NCBI GenBank assembly: GCA_030607765.1 | Contig: JAUWJJ010000008.1 | Coordinates: forward strand, 1 to 12,043 | From: Candidatus Aerophobota bacterium | GTDB lineage: Bacteria > Aerophobota > Aerophobia > Aerophobales > B3-G15 | DNA length: 12,043 nucleotides | Reading direction: 5' to 3' | Shown here: positions 5,738-12,043 of the stretch, piece by piece | Layout of the letters: each line of letters starts with the position of its first letter | Numbering within the stretch: position 1 is the first letter of the stretch | Notes under the pieces: model-generated | Database searches by the model: none | Told to the model about the DNA's origin: nothing | The model's input: the letters and a program-made list of their open reading frames with translations, nothing else | Made by a program: the position numbers and the translations under genes

Positions 5738-5758
5738 ATTATTTACTCTTTTTCATTT

Positions 5759-8482
5759 TCAGGGACCTGATACTACAAAATAGCGGGAGGCATTGGTTAC
5801 CTTATTTCCCTGGTAAATAATCATAGCTATCGCTTGATAAAGACCTGGAGGGAAGCTTCGCTCCAAAGCAAGCTCTATTTTTTCCTCATTTCCTGGGACA
5901 ACAGTTTTTAACCTTATCTCTTTTTCTGCAATTATTTTCTTACTACTATCCTTTACCTGGACTCTACCCAGAATTTGAAGAAACTCATCGGCTCTGTTCT
6001 CAAAGACAAGGTTAGCTAACAGCTTTTTCTTATCCTCAGAAACCTTAACTTCAAACTCGGTTATTTCCCCAGCCGGTAAATCCTTTTCTACTACCCGGAA
6101 TTTTACCTCTTTGCTTATCAATTTTGCATTTTCTCTTTCAATGCTTGCTTTAGCATAGTACTCACCAACCTCAACATCTTTTTTCGTAAGAGAAGCTAAA
6201 ATAGCTGTATTATCAGAAAATCGGCAAATTCTATCTGTCTTTAACTTTTGCACCAGGTTTTCATCTTTATCTCTCACCTCAAGCAAAATTACTACCCTCT
6301 TATTCAACCCATCAGGTTGGTAGTAAAAAACCTTAATATAAAGAGGGTCCCCACTTTTCCCAGTTACAGGTAGAATATTTAAAATAGCCTTATCCTCAGG
6401 AGAGAAAAAGTCTCTGGGCAATTCAATCTTTTGCCACTTCGTGGATAATGTTTCGGGATTTCCCTTCCCCTTTCCTCTTCCTCTGCTAAGCTGCATCCCA
6501 ACTTGATAGTAAAGCTCTGCCAGTTCCTTAGGTATCATCCAATCAGATTTAAAGGCCCTGGCTTGCTCAAAATAAAAACTTGCCTTATCCAGTGTATCCT
6601 CAAGTAGAGAATACTCCCCTGAGTGCCAATATTTTTGTGCCCATCTAAGATAAACCTTTCTCAGATTAAGATAGGTGTCAGATACATTAGGATAAATATA
6701 AATATTTTTCTCTAAGACCTCTTTGGCTTTGTCGAGCTGCCATAGTTGATAATAAGCATATCCTAAGTCACTGTAAAGATGAGGATATACCCAATTTAAT
6801 CTGGCTTGCTGGAAGGTGTATATAGCCCTTTCGTATTCACCTAATTTATTGTAGAGGTCACCCAAAAAGCGGCAGATCTGACCACTATCTGGGTCCATTT
6901 TTCTTGCCTCCTCCAGCTCCTTTCTGGACTCTTCACCCTTTCCCAAAACACCCAGTATTCTGCCTCGGGCAAGATGCATATCGGCTACAAAGATTCTAAC
7001 AACAAAACTTCCCAGAAAAATAGCTCCTAAAACTATTGCTATCTGAGCAAATCGTTTGAGAAATAGTCTGCTAAAATTACTTCGCTTTATCTTTGTTTTT
7101 GTTGCTATTTCTTTATCTATCTTCTCATTTCTTAGGAAACCATTATTTTTTGTCATAACTACTACTAATCCCAGGCATAACCAGAAAAGAAGGCCATTTT
7201 GGATGATACGAAAGGGAAAACTGCATACGCTGTGAGTAAGAATAGCCACAGTAATAGCCACCGTGATAACCAAATAAGGCTTATCTTTTTTTCTCAATCT
7301 CTTTCTTAAGTAAAATACCCTACCATAAAAAGTAACTATAATCCAAAAAAAGAGAATCAGTCCTATTATCCCTATCTCGGAGGGTATCTGTAGGTATTCA
7401 TTGTGAGCATGTTTGGTAAAGGCGCTGCTCGGTATAAAGAAGTGATTTTTATCTCGGGAAAGAACTTTACCCTGAGCCTCAGGATAGCTTATCATATAGG
7501 TTCCTATGCCTCTTCCCAGAAGAGGATTTTCTTTTATAATTTCCAGAGAGGAAAGCCACATCAAGGCTCTTTGTTTAATAGAACTTTGCCCAAAGTTGGT
7601 TACCGTAGTCGCCCTTTGAAAAACATTGGTTTTTTCCGGATTGATGAAATTGGAAGAAGAAAATATGATAGTAAAAAATATAAGAATCGTTAATAGGACA
7701 GGCAGCCATATTTTGTTCATCTTTAACCACATTTTTCCCATCCAACGATACAGAACAATAAGAGTTACCAGAAAAGATGCAAAGAGGGCCAGCCAACCTC
7801 CCCTGGTTGAAGTTATCAAAATAGCAATATAGGGAATGACAACAAACCCGGCATAAATACCTTTTTTCCACTTCTTTCTTGCTAAAAGAAAAAGAATAAA
7901 AGCAACCGGAATACAGGCAGCAAGATACCCAGCCAGATAGTTAGGATTTCCAAAAGTAGAGAAAATATCAATTCTTCCCCCTCGTTGAGCCCAGAAGGAA
8001 AAGTCAATCTCGTAGAACTGAAAAATGGCATAGACAGAGGCAATAAAAGAAGCAGAAAGGATACTCAATAATAGAATTTTGACTGTTTTTTCCTCTTTAA
8101 CTACGCCAACAAACAAGAAAAAGACAGCCATATATACTCCCCAGATGCCCAACTCTCTCAGGCTATTATACATCCCAACTGTCCAGAAAAGAGATAAAAT
8201 AAGAAAAATACCAAAGATACTTACTGGTAGGAAAAGAAAATCCTTTTGGTAGGAAAACTCTTTTTTTTCTAAAAGCATCCCTCCCCACAGAGCGATTAAG
8301 ACCAGCACCAGAATTTGAGCATAGCTTTCTTTGGTGATACAAAAACCAGAATTTTTAATAAAAAAGACTAATGGGAGGCTGAAAAAGAGAAAAATTAAGC
8401 CAGCTCTAATAATTTTTTCTATAGAAAAAAGCTTCTTAATCTCAAAAAGATAATTAAAAAACTGCTTTAAATTTTCTCTCAT
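5759..8482 (-). CDS. Wzy_C-type O-antigen ligase with TPR and C-terminal Ig-like domains
   Basis: 907 residues from ATG 8480-8482, one base after the upstream stop (TAA-A-ATG), indicating coupled translation; a TTG at 8500 is possible but less likely. About twelve hydrophobic segments fill residues 25-445, with the Wzy_C landmarks TSTRGGW (224-230), NPLLGRGIGTY (319-329) and HAHNEYLQIPSEIG (358-371). A further membrane segment lies near 476-498. TPR-like repeats follow at about 500-660 (EESRKELEEARKMDPDSG, GDLYNKLGEYERAIYTFQQA, YYQLWQLDKAKEVLEKN). The tail has two beta-rich domains, about 703-797 and 806-905. The second matches the Ig-like repeats of the neighbouring secreted protein. Such enzymes join or polymerise undecaprenyl-linked glycans in the inner membrane, facing the periplasm. 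Some relatives glycosylate proteins, so substrate is open. The Ig tail is unusual for the family. Confidence 0.85.
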   Translation of the reverse strand: MRENLKQFFNYLFEIKKLFSIEKIIRAGLIFLFFSLPLVFFIKNSGFCITKESYAQILVLVLIALWGGMLLEKKEFSYQKDFLFLPVSIFGIFLILSLFWTVGMYNSLRELGIWGVYMAVFFLFVGVVKEEKTVKILLLSILSASFIASVYAIFQFYEIDFSFWAQRGGRIDIFSTFGNPNYLAGYLAACIPVAFILFLLARKKWKKGIYAGFVVIPYIAILITSTRGGWLALFASFLVTLIVLYRWMGKMWLKMNKIWLPVLLTILIFFTIIFSSSNFINPEKTNVFQRATTVTNFGQSSIKQRALMWLSSLEIIKENPLLGRGIGTYMISYPEAQGKVLSRDKNHFFIPSSAFTKHAHNEYLQIPSEIGIIGLILFFWIIVTFYGRVFYLRKRLRKKDKPYLVITVAITVAILTHSVCSFPFRIIQNGLLFWLCLGLVVVMTKNNGFLRNEKIDKEIATKTKIKRSNFSRLFLKRFAQIAIVLGAIFLGSFVVRIFVADMHLARGRILGVLGKGEESRKELEEARKMDPDSGQICRFLGDLYNKLGEYERAIYTFQQARLNWVYPHLYSDLGYAYYQLWQLDKAKEVLEKNIYIYPNVSDTYLNLRKVYLRWAQKYWHSGEYSLLEDTLDKASFYFEQARAFKSDWMIPKELAELYYQVGMQLSRGRGKGKGNPETLSTKWQKIELPRDFFSPEDKAILNILPVTGKSGDPLYIKVFYYQPDGLNKRVVILLEVRDKDENLVQKLKTDRICRFSDNTAILASLTKKDVEVGEYYAKASIERENAKLISKEVKFRVVEKDLPAGEITEFEVKVSEDKKKLLANLVFENRADEFLQILGRVQVKDSSKKIIAEKEIRLKTVVPGNEEKIELALERSFPPGLYQAIAMIIYQGNKVTNASRYFVVSGP

Positions 8483-8483
8483 T

Positions 8484-9962
8484 TTATTTTTGCACAACAA
8501 ATGATGTTTCCTTGCTGAGTAGTTGGCCCTCTGCGTAAATTAAATTTAACTTTGCCCCATATAAGCCGGCTGATAAAACTTTTGGCCATGTTTCCTCAAA
8601 TTTTCTTGTAGAACCAGGGAAAATCAAGGTTTTTTCTATAAATGCCTGCCCCACAGTTTTATTATTCTCATCCCTTAAATCGAGAAAACCTTCCAAAGAA
8701 ACCTCCTTTTCAGAAAGGTTTTCCACTCTAAAAGAATAGCTCAAAGTGCCCTTATCCTGATCAAAATCTACAGAGAAATCCGAGATTTTCAAAAAACCTG
8801 TTCTTTTTTTCTTAGAAGAAATAAAGAAGTTCTTCTCTACCTTTGCCACCCTCTTTATTCCTTTCTCACCATACTTTACCTCAAGAATAGCTTTGTAATC
8901 ACCGCCAGTAAGTCCTTCAATTAAGCTAATTTGAAATTTTTTCTTTTCACCCGGTAGAACCTCTTTAGTTTCCAAAGTTAAATTAGCTATTCTTTCTCCT
9001 TTCCCATCAAGAATCTCAACAATTGCCCTGGGGCTCAAAGGTATATCCCCTTCATTTTCAAACAGAAAACTAAAGGTAACAGGTTCTCCTTCTTTCCTTT
9101 TGTCTACTGTAAATTCAGAAATACTTGCCTTAACCTGAGCCAGAGTACCTTTCTTTACCAGGGAGAAACTCTCCCTGTGTTCTATTTCTCGTTTTTTTCC
9201 AATTTTTATGTGAGCAACAGCTTCATATTTACCGGGCAAGGCATCTTTAGCCCACCATCCGGCTAAAAGAAGGCGGGGATATCCAGGAAAAACAGTATGG
9301 ATTTGCAGAGGGACATTAGCCATTTTTTCTCCCTGGCTATTGAAGATATCTACTCTTCCAGTAGGGTTGAAGTGGATGTTTCCTGTATTGAGAAAGTGGA
9401 TTCCCACTAAAATGGGCCTTCCTGCTCCCTTTTGTCTGAACTCTATCTTAATTACTTTTCCCTCTAATTTACAAGAACCTGGGAGAACCAATAAAATAGG
9501 CACCGTAAGTCTGGTAATTGTTGGTTTAACACCTCGGAAGTAAATATCCAGATCCTCAATTTCAAAGACAATAGTCTGATAAAGGCCTCCTTTCCTTTTT
9601 TCAGGAAATTTTACCTTAGCTTTAATTATTCGTGACTCACCTGGCTTAAGGGTAAAAGAATCTGGTTCTATACTTAATAGTTTTGCCGCCTTCTTCTTAA
9701 TTTCCTCTGATTCCAGAGAACGGGGAAGCCCCTGTAGTTCCACCCGAAGACCTGCTGGATATACATCAATCTTTAAAGGTTTACCCTTTCCTCCAATGTG
9801 GGTAATTTGCAGGCTAAAGGAAGAGTCTTCCTTGGTGATATGTTTTAAAATAAAGGAAGGGGTTATTCTCACCCCGGCTATTGCGGTAAGAGATGAGAAA
9901 GTAAGAAAAGTTTCTGTCAAAAAGAGAGCAAAGATTAGTTTTTTAACTATTGTTTTTTTCAA
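8484..9962 (-). CDS. Secreted protein: DUF916/chaperone-like head plus three Ig-like repeats
   Basis: 492 residues. TTG start chosen because GGAG lies 6 nt upstream and the frame then opens directly with MKKTIVKK and a hydrophobic signal peptide, likely cut after AIA (29). Residues 30-165 fit a DUF916 or pilus-chaperone-like beta domain: ITPSFI at the start, then SIEPDSFTLKPGESRIIKAK, then KGGLYQTIVFEIE. Three Ig-like repeats follow at about 166-270, 278-382 and 390-491. They share the order F-x-V-E/F-N-x..., G-x-V-x-I-x-D...G, V/F-PG..., L-x-G-x-Y-x-A and a final F-x-V. No cysteine pairs, no anchor and no sortase signal are visible, so it should be soluble in the periplasm or exported. It lies one base before the ligase gene and 117 bp after the barrel gene. 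A structural or chaperone role for surface glycoprotein or fibre assembly is inference. Confidence 0.75.
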   Translation of the reverse strand: MKKTIVKKLIFALFLTETFLTFSSLTAIAGVRITPSFILKHITKEDSSFSLQITHIGGKGKPLKIDVYPAGLRVELQGLPRSLESEEIKKKAAKLLSIEPDSFTLKPGESRIIKAKVKFPEKRKGGLYQTIVFEIEDLDIYFRGVKPTITRLTVPILLVLPGSCKLEGKVIKIEFRQKGAGRPILVGIHFLNTGNIHFNPTGRVDIFNSQGEKMANVPLQIHTVFPGYPRLLLAGWWAKDALPGKYEAVAHIKIGKKREIEHRESFSLVKKGTLAQVKASISEFTVDKRKEGEPVTFSFLFENEGDIPLSPRAIVEILDGKGERIANLTLETKEVLPGEKKKFQISLIEGLTGGDYKAILEVKYGEKGIKRVAKVEKNFFISSKKKRTGFLKISDFSVDFDQDKGTLSYSFRVENLSEKEVSLEGFLDLRDENNKTVGQAFIEKTLIFPGSTRKFEETWPKVLSAGLYGAKLNLIYAEGQLLSKETSFVVQK

Positions 9963-10013
9963 TTTAATCTCCTTTTAGATTGACGATTACCTGTTTTATA
10001 TAATATAGGTAAT
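9963..10013 (-). promoter_or_regulatory. Leader of the secreted-protein gene with AT-rich core
   Basis: ATTACC (9986-9991) and GGTAAT (10008-10013) are inverted around a TATATTATATAAAA-like core, a possible -10 region or operator. No matching -35 box stands out. GGAG at 9969-9972 is the ribosome site that supports the TTG start of the downstream gene. Confidence 0.35.
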
Positions 10014-10080
10014 GTATCCGGACAGGACCAGATTAGGAATAACCTAATCCTGAGCGCGGGATTTTAACCTGCCCGGACAC
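10014..10080. repeat. 67-bp MITE-like nested palindrome
   Basis: Ends GTATCCGGACAGG (10014-10026) and CCTGCCCGGACAC (10068-10080) are inverted with 11 of 13 matching. Inside is GATTAGG-AATAA-CCTAATC (10031-10049), a perfect 7-bp stem. The rightmost base forms part of the TAG stop of the barrel gene. Its TGTCCGG ends recall, from memory, termini of some IS elements. It sits between two genes of the same operon and could attenuate or separate their expression. No T-run follows, so it is not a classical terminator. Confidence 0.6.
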
Positions 10081-12043
10081 TATTTTAACTTCAAAGGAAT
10101 TGGCTCTTTTTCCTCCGGAGTGGTAATAATAATTTTTCTTTTTCTCTGATATCCACCAAAGTAAACTGTAGTAGTTTTCTCTGGCTCTATTTTTATAGTA
10201 AGCTCCCCGGGAGTGGTGAAGCTAAATCTTGGAGGAAGAGATTCCTTATTTACCCATATATGATATTCTCCTACCGGTATACCGGATAAAGAAAATCTGC
10301 CTTGATTATTTGAATATAGATGTCGTCGGGGAAAACCATTTCCCTCTAAAATTATCTTTACCCAGCTAAAGCTTCCCTCTTTTACCCCAATCTTTCCATC
10401 CTTATTGGCATCATTGAATACAAACCCTTCCAGATTCCCTGTCTTGCTCAAGGGAATATTTATCTCAACGGTATCTCCCTTTTTCAACTTAAATTTAAAA
10501 GGCAGGGCAAGGCGGGAAACAAAACCAGCCGGTAAATTCTCCAGCCAGAGTTGATATTTTCCAGGAGGAAGGGCTGGAAAAAGGTAATTTCCCTTCTTAT
10601 CGCTCACAACCTCATAATTCTTAGCTCTAATAATTACCCCAAAGGCACCTTTCTCTCCCTCATCAAAAAGGTTATTGTTATTTTCATCAAAAAAGATGTT
10701 TCCCTTCACCCTTCCCTGGGTTGGAATCCAGAAAAGGGGAATATCAAAGCTAAAATCCTGAGATAAGGTTAGATAAGTATACCACTCATAACCTATAGTT
10801 GGTGAATATCTCTGTGTAGCTCGCAAAGAAAGGGTTGTATACTGAAAAGGACGATAGTCTATTCTTCCAGTAAGGCTGTTACTGGAATTACTGGAGGATA
10901 ATCCAAGTATGATCCACACCTTTTTCGGGATAAGCTCATAACCCATAAGACCTGATAAACTGGTTGAGGCACTCCCCTTCCCCTCTTCTCCCTCTTCTAA
11001 ATAAAACTTATTGTGGTGGTGGTAGGTTAATCTGGCGGCAAATCTTTTCCTTCTAAAACCAAGAGATGCCCGGAAGCTTTGAATATTGTGCTCAGTTTGT
11101 TTTATTCTGTCTATAAGTATTCCGGAAAGACCATAAAAGGAATAATGAACACTCTCCCAGCGGCCAAAAAGTTTTAAATATATTTTGTTTTCCTCCTCGT
11201 CAGTAAAAGGAGCTGGACCTGTGCTTTGTTTTTTGGTATTTTGAAAGCCTATAGTAAGAGGGGACAAATCCTCTAATTTTAAATGAGTAGATATCCCAGC
11301 TATCTTGGTTTGCAAAGTAGGAAGGAGGGTATCTTTTTCCACATTATCCTGATAGCTATCCCAGGAAAGCTCAACTTTTGTATTATTGGTAAGGTTAAAT
11401 TCTGAGGATAGCTGATAGCCCTCTTTATCTTTAGAAACTCCTTTTTCTTTACCTGTTCCCCATCCAGTTACTCCCCAGAAATTAGGACCTGTTCGATAGA
11501 AGCTACCGGAAAGAGAAAAACTATCTAATTTCAAGGAAGATCCTGCTTGCCAGTGATTATCCTGTAAATTATCCTTCCAGCTTTCTGCTTTCTCTCCCCA
11601 GAGGGAAAGATTGGGGGTTAATCTTTGCTTTAAAGAAATTCCATAGTTTTTTTTCTCTTCTTCATTAGAGTATCCCTGATATGAGAATCCCAGGTCAGTC
11701 TTTTTATTTGTTTGCCAGTTAAGATTACCTTTGTACTTTGCTTCCTTTTCCTTTCCCTGGTAGGAAAGATTTATTCCTACATTATCTCCCAATCTTGTTT
11801 CCAGATTAGTCCCCCAGATTTTTTCCTCTTCTTCCTCCAGATAAGCTAATCCCACATTACTTTTTTTGCCTATCCGATAATTTAAATCTACTCCTCTTTT
11901 CTTATTTTCTACTTGGAAAAGGCTAAGATCTAAAGTATCAACTTTTAAGTGAACTTTTTCCCCTTCTCCTTTTACAGTTCTCCAGAGGTTAGGAAGATAG
12001 GCACTGATACTCCCTATTCCAATATCCCACCAGGAAGAGCCAT
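10080..12043 (-). CDS. Predicted outer-membrane beta-barrel protein with two SdrD-B-like domains (5' end outside window)
   Basis: 653 residues are visible. The frame is open to the right edge, beginning GSSWWDIGIGSISAYLPNLW, so start and signal peptide are missing. Residues 1 to about 440 are dense in alternating short amphipathic strands with aromatic girdles (for example TDLGFSYQGYSN, NYGISLKQRL, FSLSGSFYRT, FAARLTYHHHNKFYL, TTLSLRATQRYSP, WYTYLTLSQDFSF), as in large transmembrane beta-barrels. Residues about 443-532 and 536-630 are two SdrD-B-like domains with Ca-binding-style loops DENNNNLFDEGEKG and DANKDGKIGVKEG, each ending in a G-x-Y(F)-x-F/L...P-x-G-x-Y block. A charged tail ends in PIPLKLK. 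Usher-like or transport pores are possible, but nothing decisive shows which. Its position before a chaperone-like gene and a ligase suggests a surface-export locus. Confidence 0.7.
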   Translation of the reverse strand, partial: GSSWWDIGIGSISAYLPNLWRTVKGEGEKVHLKVDTLDLSLFQVENKKRGVDLNYRIGKKSNVGLAYLEEEEEKIWGTNLETRLGDNVGINLSYQGKEKEAKYKGNLNWQTNKKTDLGFSYQGYSNEEEKKNYGISLKQRLTPNLSLWGEKAESWKDNLQDNHWQAGSSLKLDSFSLSGSFYRTGPNFWGVTGWGTGKEKGVSKDKEGYQLSSEFNLTNNTKVELSWDSYQDNVEKDTLLPTLQTKIAGISTHLKLEDLSPLTIGFQNTKKQSTGPAPFTDEEENKIYLKLFGRWESVHYSFYGLSGILIDRIKQTEHNIQSFRASLGFRRKRFAARLTYHHHNKFYLEEGEEGKGSASTSLSGLMGYELIPKKVWIILGLSSSNSSNSLTGRIDYRPFQYTTLSLRATQRYSPTIGYEWYTYLTLSQDFSFDIPLFWIPTQGRVKGNIFFDENNNNLFDEGEKGAFGVIIRAKNYEVVSDKKGNYLFPALPPGKYQLWLENLPAGFVSRLALPFKFKLKKGDTVEINIPLSKTGNLEGFVFNDANKDGKIGVKEGSFSWVKIILEGNGFPRRHLYSNNQGRFSLSGIPVGEYHIWVNKESLPPRFSFTTPGELTIKIEPEKTTTVYFGGYQRKRKIIITTPEEKEPIPLKLK

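Noticed and set aside
8480..8500. TTG at 8500 as the ligase start
   Set aside because: It would overlap the preceding gene by 17 bp. The ATG at 8480-8482 directly after the upstream stop is the simpler coupled start.

Overview
The window (about 38% GC by eye) looks like a chromosomal piece of an uncultivated or little-studied diderm bacterium. The diderm signs are a Wzy_C-type O-antigen ligase, a lipoprotein of the SIMPL (DUF541/YggE) family and a large predicted outer-membrane beta-barrel. The abundant short palindromic repeats and the mix of families resemble candidate-phylum genomes. I cannot name the taxon from sequence alone.

Left part (1-3364). The 3' part of a SIMPL lipoprotein gene (minus strand) enters from the left edge and is interrupted by one in-frame TGA. 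A roughly 500-bp non-coding stretch follows, with a stem-loop, a 15-bp inverted repeat and a sigma70-like promoter. That promoter drives a GT4-type glycosyltransferase gene (1181-2440, plus). It converges, 6 bp apart, on a PPP-type serine/threonine phosphatase gene (2447-3364, minus).

Middle part (3365-5756). This is an accessory zone full of repeats and decay. It has five REP-like palindromes, four of them preceded by GTAG and showing compensatory stem changes. There is an intact YgiT-type zinc-ribbon antitoxin gene whose DUF4258 toxin partner carries two offsetting frameshifts. There is also a small uncharacterised gene, a composite of a 21-bp-arm hairpin, a REP and a third repeat, a small gene joining a ribbon-helix-helix-like head to two MshEN-like repeats behind a near-consensus promoter, and a broken CopG-type antitoxin gene abutting the ligase gene.

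Right part (5759-12043). Three minus-strand genes read as one envelope locus. In transcription order they are a beta-barrel protein with two SdrD-B-like domains (5' end outside the window), a secreted protein with a DUF916/chaperone-like head and Ig-like repeats, and an O-antigen ligase/TPR protein. The ligase carries at its C-terminus the same kind of Ig-like module as its neighbour. This shared module suggests the two proteins meet in the periplasm. The barrel gene and the secreted-protein gene are separated by a 67-bp MITE-like palindrome whose edge supplies the barrel gene's stop codon.

The most promising novel items are the three-gene envelope locus, the RHH plus MshEN-like mini-protein, and the REP cluster. 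Several small genes carry single lesions (one TGA and at least three indel or nonsense events). These may be real decay or sequence errors, and only raw reads can decide.
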